A program made the translations under genes and the position numbers. The notes beneath the pieces are model-generated. The model saw nothing but the letters and a program-made list of their open reading frames with translations. It searched no databases and was not told where the DNA came from. 64,000 nucleotides of DNA from Lampris incognitus. Taxonomy: Eukaryota > Chordata > Actinopteri > Lampriformes > Lampridae. Positions 32,901 to 44,339 of the stretch are shown piece after piece (within the stretch, counting starts at the first letter, position 1; every line of letters begins with the position of its first letter). The stretch lies in NCBI RefSeq assembly GCF_029633865.1, contig NC_079217.1, positions 59,958,175 through 60,022,174 on the forward strand, in the 5' to 3' direction.

Positions 32901-33152
32901 TGTAACCGAGGGTTTGTAGATGTCGCCTATACTGTATGAAACTAAAATAACAAATACGGAGGTTCCACTTTCACACGAGGACCACTTTATTTGGATTCTT
33001 CCCCCAACAGAACTCCACAGCAACAACACTGCGGGCAGCACTTCCGCTCTCTCTTCAGCCTTCAAAATAAGAGCTCAAGGCATATACTGTGGCAACAGCT
33101 TATAACAGGAACTTAAAATCACTAACAGGCAAGTCCAGAAAAATAGGTTACA
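32901..33152 (-). repeat. Gypsy 3' LTR
   Basis: A 252-bp direct repeat of 38918-39172. The polypurine tract complement CCTCCCCTCCT follows at its inner edge. Confidence 0.95.
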
Positions 33153-33606
33153 TACCTCCCCTCCTACAAAAAGAAACGTCCTCGTTTCAAAACAGTAACA
33201 CTATAAGTGCAAAAAAAAAAAACACAGGCTTGTCCAAAACATTATCAACCTGTCCTCCTAAATATACATATATATATAGCAGAAAACACACCCTGAAACC
33301 AAAAAAGTGCATATCAATCTGCGAACCCCAGAAGGAACCCAACACCATAAAACAAAATCTTAACAATAACATTATGCATGTTATCCCTCATGTCACTGCA
33401 CAGTCTCAATAAAGTATGCCACACTGTGCCCCACGTACACCGGAAAGTTCTGATACACCATAGCATCCAGACATACTATATACATATGAGAAGAAAAAAA
33501 TGTACCATCACAGTAAAAAAACACGTCAATTGACCTCGACAAACATTCAACAGAAATTCCACCAGTCATATTGACTTGTCTGTGCTGTTTTTTGTTTTTC
33601 AAACAG

Positions 33607-34224
33607 CTAACCAAACGTGACAAAGTCCTTGAAACGAAGTGGTTTTCTCACAATCCTCCCAGAACAAGCAACAGTCTGTAGTGGCTCACTGGTGCCTGTA
33701 ATCCGAACAGTCCCTGTGTCACCAGAGGCCAGCGGCTCCTCAGCCACAAAGTCCCTCTCTGGCGACCCCTCGTCCAGCAGCGAGGGAGCATGAAGAGGAG
33801 AAGCCGGCAGGCTATCTGAAAAACCAGCAGCCACCGGTAGTGTGTATGGTTTCAGTCTATCATAATGGACGACCTGCCCCTGTCCATCAAAGTCCAAAGG
33901 GCTGCCAATATGATAGGTGAGTCCAGGTTTACCCTCAGAGCCCAACACAGACAGGACCCTGTAGGGCCCCTTCCAGTGGGGAGCAAGTTTCATACGGTCC
34001 TCTGTCGGATTATGCAGCCATACCAGATCCCCTTCTGCATACGGCTGGTGACGGACCGTTCCATCATAGTACAACTTCTGTTTCTCGTGAGCGTCAGCGC
34101 CACCCTGCCTGGCACCAGCAAAAGCAGTCTCCAGCCTCTCTGCCAGAGAGGCCACAAAGTCAGCATGAGAAAGGTAAGTCCGAACGCACCAACTGAGATG
34201 GCACCAACACACCCACTGGAACAC
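33607..34224 (-). pseudogene. Gypsy integrase C-terminal region
   Basis: It encodes KLYYDGTVRHQPYAEGDLVW and HWKGPYRVLSVLG (a GPY/F-type module), then VHYDRLKPYTLP. It is offset in frame from the integrase core upstream. No chromodomain was recognised. Confidence 0.82.
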
Positions 34225-34768
34225 GAGCCTCCCGTCCGTGAGTTAGATAATACGGAGTGTAGTTGGTGCAGGCATGAACAGATGTGTTATAGGCGAAAGC
34301 CACCTGTTTCAGATAATCGTCCCACTCACCACCACAGGCGAGCAATGATTTGGCGAGCTGGTCAATGAGGGTGCGATTAAAGCGTTCAACCATTCCGTCC
34401 GACTTGGGATTATAAGGTGTAGTGCGTGTTTTCTTAATTCCCAGGAGCTGACACAGTCTTTGAACAATCTCAGCTCCAAATTGCCGGCCCTGATCACTGT
34501 GGACCACTTCAGGAACGCCATGCACCAGCACATAGTCTTCAAACAAACACTGTGCTACTGACTGGGCCATTTGGTTAGGGAGAGCATACAGATTCACATA
34601 CTTGGTAAAGTAGTCTTCCACTACTAACACATACCTGTTTCCCTTAGAAGTCGCTGGCAGCTCAAGGATGTCAGTTGCCACTCTCTGGAATGGCCGAGTT
34701 GCTCGGACGCTCCCCATCGGTGCATGATGCTTAGGCACTGGGGCTTGCGGGTTTGACATGGGATGCAC
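34160..34768 (-). pseudogene. Gypsy integrase core
   Basis: The DDE residues are visible in ATDILELP, VHSDQGRQFG and DGMVERFNRTL. The zinc-finger part lies in another frame upstream (34624-35196). Confidence 0.88.
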
Positions 34769-35196
34769 TGCTCACACCACTGTTGAATATCTTTGAACAT
34801 GGAACGCCAGTAGCAAGTTTTCCTTGCACGTTCCCACACACGTTCCACTGAGAAATGTGCCGATGTAAAGCCCCCATGCAGATGCTGCAGCACATCAGGG
34901 ACCACCGAGGAGGGCATGACAATCTGACACAGAGCATCTCCAGTGAGGGGAGAGTTCACCGCCTTGCAGAGTAGTCCATTAACAACAGAGAGGCGGGGAT
35001 ATTCAGTCCATAATTTTCTAAGCCACCGGGAGCTACCTCTCATCCAGCCCCTAGGTGGCCGAGAACCACTCCTCTCCATCCAGTTCAATACCTGCCTAAT
35101 ATCTGGGTCAGCCCGTTGTAGCTCCCTCATCTCCGTTCCATCATGTGACAGTGCATGCATGAAAGACAAATCCTGCGTCTCAGTGCTCCTCTCCAC
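34624..35196 (-). pseudogene. Gypsy integrase zinc-binding region
   Basis: HLHGGFTSAHFS and WCEQCIPCQTRKP supply the HHCC zinc-binding pattern. The frame shifts before the catalytic core. Confidence 0.85.
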
Positions 35197-36557
35197 ACGC
35201 CGTTCCCCTGCGTCGAAGTCAGAGGTCTGGGGGTTCCCAGCGGGTGCTTGAAGCAGCTGAGTGTTTGGGGAACACTTGGCCCTTCCTCCGAGCCTATGAC
35301 ATTCACTTGTTTTGGCTGCTGCGTGGTGACATTTACTACCCTGAGCTCGGGGTCCTGAGGACGCCGTGAGAGTGCATCAGCATTAGTATGCCATTGCCCG
35401 TCCTTGTGCTGTATAATCCAGTTATAAGGGTCTAGTTCCAATACCCATCTCGCTCTGCGTCCCGTGGGATCCTTGTCAATAGAAATGCCGCGCAGGCCCA
35501 GCAGAGGCTTGTGATCAGTTAGGATGGTAAAGGCAGCTGATCCAAAGTAATGTCTGAATTGGCGTATAGCCCACACTACAGCCCACAGTTCTCTGTCAAA
35601 TGTAGACCAACGCCGTTCCGGGGAAGTGAGCGATTGGCTAGCGTATGCCACCACTCGCTCCAGTCCGTCCCTGTCCTGATCCAATACAGCCCCAACTGCT
35701 TCCATGGAGGCATCCGTGTACACTTTAAAGGGGATGTTAAAGTCAGGCATGGTGACAACCGGAGCAGATGAAAGCACCCCTTTCAGGTACTCAAAGGCTG
35801 TGTTACACTCAGTTGTCCATCTGAAAGGTGTGTCTTTGAAGGTGAGGCGATGCAGAGGAGCTGCACGCTGGGCAAAGTCCTTAACAAAGCGTCTGTAGTA
35901 AGAGCAAAGGCCCACAAATGCTCTCACTTCGGTTGGATTCTGTGGTGTGGGCCAGGTTCTGACTTTATCTGTGTTTCGAGGGTCGGGCTGTAAACCGTGG
36001 TGAGAAACAACATGTCCCAGGAACACTACATGATCTCGAGCCAGGTGACACTTCTTAGAATTCAGCCTGAGGCCGGCTGCCTGAATCCTAGAGAAAACTT
36101 CGCGCAAACTGGAGAGATGGTCCTCAAAGGTGGGGCTGTATATTAGAATGTCATCGAGGTACACCATACACACCTGCCATGGGAGTCCTCTGAGCACCAG
36201 CTCCATCATGCGCTGGAATGTTGCAGGTGAGTTAGTAAGGCCCATTGGCATCGACCGCCACTGATAGAGGCCCCGGCCCATTGTGAAGGCAGTTTTCTCC
36301 CTGTCTCCCTCAGCGACCTCGACCTGCCAGTATCCATTAGAGAAGTCCAACGTGCTGAACCACAGGGAGCCCGCCAGTGCATCCAGGGTCTCGTCCACCC
36401 TGGGGAGAGGATGAGAATCTTTCACGGTTATACTGTTCAGGCGACGATAATCAATGCAGAACCTCCACTCACCATTCTTCTTCTTTACAAGGACAACAGG
36501 CGAGGCCCAGGGGCTGCAGCTTTCCTCAATTACCCCGTCAGCCAGCAGGGCGGCCAC
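35127..36557 (-). pseudogene. Gypsy reverse transcriptase and RNase H
   Basis: A 476-codon open stretch with the RT motifs WRFCIDYRRLN, LDFSNGYWQVEV, MPMGLTNSPATFQ and YLDDILIYS. RNase H follows (VYTDASMEAVGAV, FDRELWAVVWAI, ILTDHKPL, TNADALSRRP). These motifs look intact, but the stretch is out of frame with both neighbours. Confidence 0.93.
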
Positions 36558-37339
36558 CTGCCTGTCTGTTTCCTCTCTCTTTTCTGGTGAAGTCCGGTAG
36601 GCGCGCTGCCGTAGAGGAGGATGATCACCGGTCTTGATGTGATGTTGGATAACTGCATTTGCCAGTCTCCTTTTGATGTGCTGAATATCTCCTGATGCTC
36701 TGCCAGCAGTGCAGCCAGTTGTGCTTTCTGTTGCTGACTAGCGGGAGACTCCTCCAGTGACACGAAAGGCACATCACTGGATGAAATGGCAGAGACAGTC
36801 TCCGTCGGAACCTGTGGGAGTGACACGATTTCGGACTCATCCACAGAGAAAAACTCCCCCAGGTGCACGCCTTCCCTCAGTATAATGTCCTGATTTGTAG
36901 GGTTCAACACACGGGCTATGGTGACCCCGTCTTTCACAGATGTCACTGTGTGAGCTATGACACACTCACTTTTGCCTTTGAGGTTGGGTGATAAGTAGCC
37001 CACAAAGTCAGGGAGCTGGTCAACGGGCCCAGGTGGGGACACACTCACAGGCACCAGCATCTCGGTGAGGGGGGGCAGTGTCATGACAGTGGCGATGGAA
37101 ACATTACAACACTCAGGAATCAGGTCTTTGCCACTCAGAAGTGGAAGTACAGTGTCCCATAGCTGCAGTTTGCCACGGGCATAATCCAGGAGGGCGTGAT
37201 TTGTGACAAGAAAGTCCAGGCCCAGCAGGGCTGTTTGTGTGGACTCCCTAATGACGTGGAAAACATGCTGCCGGGAGGTCTTCCCCAGACGCAGTGTGAC
37301 TGTTATGGTACCCAGTGTGTCAAGCATCTGTCCATTCAC
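36530..37339 (-). pseudogene. Gypsy protease C-terminal part and linker to RT
   Basis: TALLGLDFLVTNHALLDY is the conserved ILGxDFL-type end of the retropepsin. The linker to RT follows. It is separated from the active-site segment at 37366-37566 by a frame break. Confidence 0.75.
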
Positions 37340-37365
37340 TCCCCGCGCAGCAATAAAGTCTGCTG

Positions 37366-37566
37366 TTAGGGCCGCTTGTGCAGGGCTGGAACAGACATGC
37401 GGAAATTGTCACTGATAAACGACTCAGTTGCCCCTGAATTGACCAATATGTTAATTTCAGTCCCTTCAATGCTTCCCCTCACGTATGAGGTTCGCTGCTC
37501 TATCTTGTCTGATGTCCTGGCATTACTCGGGGAGGGGATAAGCATTCCTCCCTCCAGAGGGCCCAA
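37366..37566 (-). pseudogene. Gypsy retropepsin active-site segment, catalytic Asp lost
   Basis: The active-site region reads LVNSGATESFIS where functional enzymes have DSG, so the catalytic Asp is Asn. The frame is lost soon after. Confidence 0.8.
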
Positions 37567-37838
37567 ACGCTCTGTAGCTGGTGTTTGGGCCGCAACATCA
37601 GCTACATCTCTTTTCCCGACTGGTTTGCTGAGTCTTCCCTCTTAGGGGAGAGAAAATGCATGCCTCGCCGTCTCTGTGTTTCCTCATTAGAGGGGCTCCT
37701 AGCAGGTCTGGGACCCCGCCAACTTGTGGAGTTGGCTCGGTTGTTGCAGGGGGTCCAGTAGTCCTGTTTCTCCCTGGGGCCTCCTTCTGCTTGCCGTTCG
37801 CGCCAGCCACGGTCAGGTGAACGCCCTCTCTGTTCACC

Positions 37839-38630
37839 TCATGTGCGAGACCGACAGCCCTGCTCCCCACAAGTACACTGACACTGACCTCTACATACTG
37901 GGTGAGGGGCTTTCCGTTCATCTCTCCAGCGGCTGGATCGCAGTCGGTTGTTTTCCTCTGCCATTTGTTTCATTTCCATCCTCATTTCCCTCATATCCGC
38001 AGTAAGTCTATCCATAGCTCTGTACAAACCACTCCCATCAGATATGGAGTGCACCATAGCCGCTGCACTGCTTTCAGTGGGAGGCTGGCGTACGTGGGTG
38101 TTGACATAGTCCATCTTTAGGGCCTCTCGGGCCATCTCACACCGGCCAGCAATGGTCAGGGCTTCAGCCAAATCAGTAGCTCCCTGCTCGTGACATTTAG
38201 CTCTCAGCGCCGGGTCAAGTCCAGCCAGAAATCTGCGAAATTTCTCCTCTTTCTGAGCTATATCACCATAGCCTGGGAATGCCTCTTGAACTAGCTTGCT
38301 TATTTCTGCTGCATATACTTCCAGACTCTCTCTGGGAGCACGGAGGCGGGCAGAGAGGTTTGCTCTGAAACAGTCAAGAAAATGTCTTTGTCCGAAAGCC
38401 TCCTGCAATTTCTCCTTTACCTTAGCGTAATCCGCCTGAACGACAGCTGGCAAGCTATCCCATAGCAGAAAAGCAGCCTTTGTTAGACGCGTTGGTAAAA
38501 TCCTCACCAGTTCATAGTCAAAGTCATCGCCAGTACCTCCGACCAGCGCCTTCATCCGCCACTTAGTATTGTCTGGGCCAGCAGGGGAAACTTTGTTTTT
38601 CCTCCCCGGAAAATGGCGGCGGGAGTTCAA
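37839..38630 (-). pseudogene. Gypsy Gag-like protein
   Basis: A 263-codon open stretch with the capsid-type pattern AAFLLWDSLPAVVQADYAKV, LQEAFGQRHFLDCFR and a helical C-terminal part. A Cys-rich end (CRGQCQCTCGEQGC) is not a standard CCHC knuckle. The frame is lost after 37839. Confidence 0.82.
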
Positions 38631-38917
38631 TCCTCACGTTGCTGGCGAACGGCTTTTCTCCACGTCGCTCTCTGTAGTTATAGTCCAGCGGATTCTTGTA
38701 TTTCCACATGTTGCTCCTCAATTATCTCAGAAGACAGCAGCAAGATGAGTGAAGTCTTCGTGCACACACCGCGCCGGGTTTCCGACACGACGAAGCTCCG
38801 CCATTGCTAGCTGAGGCTAACTGAGAAGCTAACTGACTCTCCGAACCTTTCTTTTCGTTAATTTAAACGTCTTTCTTTTGCGGGACGTTGGCACAAGCAT
38901 CCCACCGCTGCCACCAA

Positions 38918-39172
38918 TGTAACCGAGGGTTTGTAGGTGTCGCCTATACTGTATGAAACTATAAAATAACAAATATGGAGGTTCCACTTTCACACGAGGA
39001 CCACTTTATTTGGATTCTTCCCCCAACAGAACTCCACAGCAACAACACTGCGTACAGCACTTCCGCTCTCTCTTCAGCCTTCAAAATAAGAGCTCAAGGC
39101 ATATACTCTGGCAACAGCTTATAATAGGAACTTAAAATCACTAACAGGCTAAGTCCAGAAAAATAGGTTACA
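38918..39172 (-). repeat. Gypsy 5' LTR
   Basis: A 255-bp partner of the left LTR, followed on the inner side by the tRNA-Leu primer binding site complement. Confidence 0.95.
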
Positions 39173-39590
39173 TTATCACTAAGAACTGTGATATATTGGA
39201 CCTATGTCAACGTTTTGCGCAGCTGTGAAGAAGGATTAAATGTGTTTCCAAAGAGAGAAGACGGTGTCCTCGCCATTTTCAGACGAAGTGAACTATTGAA
39301 CTGTGTTGGGTTGTGCTCCGGAGTTTAGCTAGCTAGCACCAGGCAGTGACGGACAGCGCTAGCGAACTTCGGCCCTGGATCCGAAATAAATTCGGTTCCC
39401 CTGTATCTTCCGGCGAAGGTGGTCAGAAGACGGAGACAGGAAAAGTAACACAAGCTACAGATCGAGGGCAGTCGTACAGGACACTGCTGAACACGGGAAG
39501 CCGTTCTCCGATGGAGAGACTATAATCACCAGGACCAAAGAAACGCCCGTTAAAACGGAAGACAGCGAGAAACTCCTGCCCTGGGGAGAT
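39173..39590. other. Unassigned stretch beside the gypsy element
   Basis: No gene recognised. The pre-insertion site would read ATGTTATCACTAAGAAC. Confidence 0.35.
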
Positions 39591-39824
39591 GCGTTATTAT
39601 GAAACCCACTGCTTTTCTGGGCACTCTGTCGCTGATTGGCCATAACTCGTACCCGTTTTCCGCGAACTCTGCTTCTGATTGGCGAGTACACGTCGCCTCC
39701 GTTGGTTAGGCTGGTTAAGGTTAGGGTTCGGGTGGGGTTAGGGATAGGGTTAGCCAATCAAAGATAGAGTAGGGGCGGGTCTTCCTTGTCTTGCCCAGAA
39801 AAGCAGTGGGATCCATAATAACGC
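39591..39824. mobile_element. MITE with 33-bp terminal inverted repeats
   Basis: GCGTTATTATGAAACCCACT, then GCTTTTCTGGGCA at the left, is matched by its complement at 39792-39824 with two or three mismatches. The interior contains a short telomere-like GGTTAGGG run. No ORF. Confidence 0.82.
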
Positions 39825-40388
39825 CTGGGTGATGCGTCGGTGATCGGCGCATCTCTTGACGAGAGTGTGGATGTAAACGACGTTCCACGCCCAGCAGTGG
39901 TTACCGGATATCAGCACAAACAAGGGTGGCACTAAATCGGTAAGGTTGAATTAATTTCCCCTTTTTGCCCAGGCAATGTCCACACATTAGCACAAATAAT
40001 AGTGTGCATGCTGAGCTTTTGGCATGGGGAACCTAGACGGGGGAGACGAGCAGCTGCAGCAGTAAATAAATAAATAGATAAGTGCTCATTATGAAAATGA
40101 ACTGGCACTCGGGTCTGGGATTTTATTTTTAAACTTTGAAAGTGGACATCCAAAAGGTTACCTAGATAGCACTACAGGTAAGAGGAAGAACATGTTTTGA
40201 TTTTGGGTTGAACTGTCCCTTTAAAAGGTTCTCTGTGAAAAGTGACTCAGGACCTACGTAATTCTGTGGGCCGTAGCGCCACCTGTCTTTCCACCAACAC
40301 CCGGCGTCGTCATCACCACATGACTAATACGTCATCATACAAAATATTCGCATGCCAGTGAACTATAGGGCATAACCTCGGTATCCGC
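39825..40388. other. Unassigned stretch
   Basis: Nothing recognised. Confidence 0.35.
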
Positions 40389-40763
40389 GAGCGTCCGGGT
40401 AACGGCTTGGTCGGGCGTCCCTACAGACGCAATTGGCCGTGCCTGCGGGTGGGAACCCGGATGTGGGTATGCGCCCTGGTCGCTGCACTGGCGCCTCCTC
40501 TGGTCGGTCGGGGCGCCCGTTCAGAGGGGAGGGGGAACTGGGGGGACTAGCGTGATCCTCCCACGTGCTACGTCCCCCTGGTGAAACTCCTCACTGTCAG
40601 GTGAAAAGAAGCGGCTGGCGACTCCACATGTATGGGAGGAGGCATGTGGTAGTCTGCAGCCCTCCCCGGATCAGCAGAGGGGGTGGAGCAGAGACCGGCA
40701 CGGCTCAGAGAGCAGGGTGATTGGCCAAGTACAGCTGTGGAGGGGAAAAAAGGGGAGGGGGGG
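40389..40763 (+). repeat. tRNA-derived SINE, family A, copy 7 (head deleted)
   Basis: GCGTCCGGGTA joins directly to ACGGCTTGGTCGGGCGTCCC, so most of the tRNA-like head, including the B box, is missing. The body and G-rich tail are complete. Confidence 0.92.
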
Positions 40764-42002
40764 TCAAAAAAAAGAAGCAGCTTTGGTATCGTCCCGATAC
40801 AGATTTTAAATAATTGTAGGCGATACCGATAACATGGGCGATATTTAACCATGAAGTGATGGGGCCGGTTGCTTGCTTGGCTCTGGCCAGAAGAACAAAA
40901 ATGGTTTGGTCGGTACCCACTCGAACCAAACCGAGGTTGCAGGTTCAGCTGGAGATGAGCGCAGGCCTCAGCCTCGGTGGGAGGCCGAGCCGGGCCGCCG
41001 TCAAACCCAGGAGGTGTCAGCTGGTGACGGTCTTCAGAAGTTATTTGGGCAAGCACCATAATGTCATAAACAAGTCATGATATCTACTAAATCATTTTGA
41101 TTTTTGGGTTTCCACGTCTTCAAAACATTTTACGCCCGATGCTTCATGCTGTTCTGTCATTACACCACCAGGGGTCGCTGTCTTGCCAGTTTTGTGTAAA
41201 TACAGTATTCCCCCCCACACACACACAACACACGGCGTCACACGGTCCCTGGTCTTCAGTCAGCTTCATCTCAATGACACGAAACTTAAGTCTTTCCTGG
41301 TGGTTTATTGAACTGTGTACACGGGGACGCAGCAAGACAGTCATGAATAGTCTGCGGTTAGCTTAGTGGCTAAAGCCCAGCGGGTTTAGAGGCTCTGGAT
41401 GATTTGTAGTCTGCACACAGCCGGAGAGCCAGCTACATGAATTTCATATGTCTGGAATATCTCCACATTAGAGAAAAGGTTTATATGTGATTATCAATGC
41501 ATGGAAAAAGTTTGGATTTCTGTCAAATATGTACTTCAGCACGCGCTTATTATACGTCCTTTAAAATGAGCAAGTGTACATTAGTTTTACTTTTGATGTA
41601 CTTGCAAAAGGTATACTTAAACTTTACTTGTACTATTACACCTGTTGCTCTTTTAGGTCCCCTTTGTGTGCGACAATTTACAGTACTCATGTCAGTCCCA
41701 ACAGTGTACAGGTATACTTTTCAGCTGGCCGAGTAAACTTCCAAATGTACTTCTGTAAAGTATACAGTGGTCCACTGTAGGTAACACAATAGTGTGCTTA
41801 TGAGTATAGTTTTCCAACGTTTTTATACTTAGCATTAAGTATACAATTCTTGGAAAGGGTCTTTAGGTGTTAGTCGGATCCGTGCAGTGTGGTCAGGCTG
41901 TATATTTGTGTTTTGGTGTTGTGATTTGTGCCAACTTTATGTGTAATGACAGGTGTTGTGTGTTGACCTGACAGGTATCAAAGTGTTGCTGTTTCTCCGC
42001 AG
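40764..42002. other. Unassigned intergenic stretch
   Basis: No gene recognised. A short C-run and CA run lie at 41210-41227. Confidence 0.35.
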
Positions 42003-42117
42003 AACGTAGCGTTGCAGCTAAATGTGTGTAGCGTTGAAGAGGAGTAGGGGGAAGAGGGCCAGACCCGGACTGGACAAGTCACCGAACGTCCTTCATCGTC
42101 GAGCCTGATTATTCTGC
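42003..42117 (+). other. Candidate noncoding exon
   Basis: It is bounded by a strong acceptor (GCTGTTTCTCCGCAG) and donor (GTGAGTAT). All three frames contain stops, so it would be untranslated or a terminal exon. No gene can be assigned. Confidence 0.35.
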
Positions 42118-42346
42118 GTGAGTATAGAGAACGTTTTCCCCATCTGAAATTCCGTTCTACTCTCAGTAGAAACTCAGGCCTGCTCCCTTCGCCATGTCGC
42201 AGCCTTTACTGCTGTGATGGCGTCTAGAGATTAGCATTAGAAAACATCCTGGCGAGATTTAGAAAAAGTGTTGCAGTCAGATGAAATCCTTACAATTCAC
42301 CCAGGTCTTTGTGTGTCAGATACTTTTTCCACTTCATTTAGGAAAG

Positions 42347-43190
42347 TGTAACGACCGCGGATGTGTAGACTCGCTAGCGGGTCGGACCTTAGCAGGCGAC
42401 CTTGGTTAGCTTCCCGGCTGCCCCCTGAATTCGCTCCATTGGTGTCAGTAGTGGGATTGTGAGACTGTGAGGCCGTCGGATGGGATCAGGGATAACCACC
42501 CTGATCCCATCTGATTTCACCCCAACCCGATGGCCTCACGGTCTCACCCTCCTGCTTCTGACACCAGTGTAGTCAATTCAGTAATCTAAACCAGTGTTTC
42601 TCAACCCAGTCCTCAAGGAACCCCTATCCTGCAGATTTTCTTTGCAACCCTGAATAGGTACCTGTTTGTAGTAATTCAACAGTGAATGTCAGAGTTTGCA
42701 CACCTTGCATAATTAAGTGCTGTGAGATGATTGGCTGAGTAAGTACAAGCAGAGCTACCTATGCAGGGTTACAATGAAAATCTGCAGGATAGGGGTTCCT
42801 TGAGGACTGGGTTGAGAAACACTGATCTAAACCCAGTTTACAGCTTTTTCCACTTCATTTAGGAAAGTGTAACGACCGCGGATGTGTAGACTCGCTAGCG
42901 GGTCAGACCTTAGCAGGCGACCTTGGTTCGCTTCCCGGCTGCCCCCTGAATTCGCTCCATTGGTGTCAGTAGTGGGATTGTGAGACTGTGAGGCCGTCGG
43001 ATGGGATCAGGGATAACCACCCTGATCCCATCTGATCCCATCTGCTTTCACCCCAACCCGATGGCCTTACGGTCTCACCCTCCTGCTTCTGACACCAGTG
43101 TAGTCAATTCAGGGGGCAGCCGGGAAGCACAACCTAAAGGGTCCGACCCGTTCGCCAAGGGCTAGCAAGTCTCTGCATCCGTCGTGACAA
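42347..43190. mobile_element. Palindromic TRIM family 2 cluster, duplicated, with nested hAT MITE
   Basis: Two forward LTR-like segments (42347-42438 and 42868-42959) start TGTAACGACCGCGGATG and end AATTCGCTCCA. Each is followed by TTGGTGTCAGTAGTGGGAT, a near match to the tRNA-Leu(CAG) 3' complement. The internal segment then turns back on itself: GATGGGATCAGGG, a few bases, CCCTGATCCCATC. An inverted PBS follows (TTCTGACACCAG). The second unit continues into an inverted LTR ending TCGTGACA near 43190. The first unit is broken at AATTCAG by the MITE at 42592-42824. Both units share the upstream words CTTTTTCCACTTCATTTAGG. Confidence 0.75.
42584..42832. mobile_element. hAT MITE, second copy
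   Basis: The element 42592-42824 is nearly identical to 31098-31331. It has the same duplication ATCTAAAC and the same right flank CCAGTTTACAGC, so it is not an independent insertion. Confidence 0.92.
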
Positions 43191-44339
43191 AAGTCTAACG
43201 TCACAGATCCAAGGCCACTTTTTTAAACCCATCTGAACAATAGTGATTTTTTTTGTATCCTATGTGGAAATTGTGTTTGGTGGAAAGTGAAATTAAAAAT
43301 GTCCCAGTAGCTCTTCGACTTTCCCCATCAAACCCAGTTACAGGTCATGATGCTGTGTGTATCTTTTGCAGTTTTGGCGAGTAGCCTCCCCGTTGGTATT
43401 TTGGTTTTTGGGGAGACCTAGGTGGAGTCAGTACTCGTTTCATGACATGAGACCGTTCACCCAACCAACTGGATGGCCTTCAGACAGAGCTTTACTCCGA
43501 GGCGCTCCACAACGGCTCACATTTTACACACCCACACCCACAGCAAGCTAACAACCAGCTCATCAGGAGCAGCTAGGGGTTAGATGTCTTGCTCAAGGAC
43601 ACCTCCACATTTTATTTTGTTGCAAGGAGGAGCCAAGGATTGAACCGACAACCCACCGGACGACCTGCCTGCTGAGATACTGGGACCCGGCCAGGTACAG
43701 GACCCCACCATTATAGGCTACTCACCTGAACTAGTGCTCAAGCTTATATTTATCTTTTATCCAAGAACAGAATGCATTATAAGAGGACAGAAAATCCTTC
43801 TTGCTGCGAAACCCATTCATTCCTCAAACAAAGCAACCCATTGAGATCTGTCTGGCATTACGTACAGTCTATATACAATATCATTTATTACTGTCTCCTC
43901 ATTCCTTGTTCCCGTCCACTGCTTTATACCACACCGTTTTCACCTTCATTTATGTGCACTCCTGCACCTACCAAGTACAATAAGTAACTTCTGCAATTAT
44001 CTATGTACCTGGATCTGTGCATTTTTATTTACAGTCTCTGTATGATATTGTTCACTACTGTGCAACACTACTATGCTTCGTGTCTCACACTAACATAGAC
44101 CGCTTATAGCTCGCCCCTGTTCTGTTGCATCTCTAACATTGCTCGTACTTGGATCTGCACTCATGCTCATATTTGTACTTTTTATGCTTATATTGAGTTT
44201 TTAACATCTCAGCCTTATACTTAGCTCTCTTAATGCACATTGTTCCTGTCCTGCTGTGCACGTGTTTATCTGAGAACAACGTACCGGGTCAAATTGCCTC
44301 TATATGCGATCATACTTGGCTAATACTGAAATGTAGGAA
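43191..44339. other. Unassigned intergenic stretch
   Basis: A segment near 43560-43700 (TCTTGCTCAAGGACACCTCC, GGATTGAACCGACAACC) resembles a common fish dispersed repeat also seen near 56290-56440. Nothing else recognised. Confidence 0.4.

Larger units (their letters stand above)
32901..39172 (-). mobile_element. Ty3/gypsy LTR retrotransposon (Metaviridae-type), decayed
   Basis: Two LTRs flank the element (32901-33152 and 38918-39172), with TGTAACC/GGTTACA ends and a 4-bp duplication TTAT on both sides. It reads on the minus strand in the order gag, protease, RT, RNase H, integrase, which defines Ty3/gypsy. The primer binding site beside the right LTR (38899-38917, complement TTGGTGGCAGCGGTGGGAT) fits tRNA-Leu. 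A polypurine tract lies beside the left LTR (complement AGGAGGGGAGG, about 33155-33167). The LTRs differ by 6 substitutions and 2 indels, about 2.4%. Coding frames are broken in several places, so it is not autonomous now. No envelope gene is seen. Confidence 0.95.

Noticed and set aside
35127-36557. Host gene derived from a retrotransposon
   Set aside because: It lies between matching LTRs with PBS and polypurine tract, and neighbouring frames are broken. A decayed element is the simpler reading.
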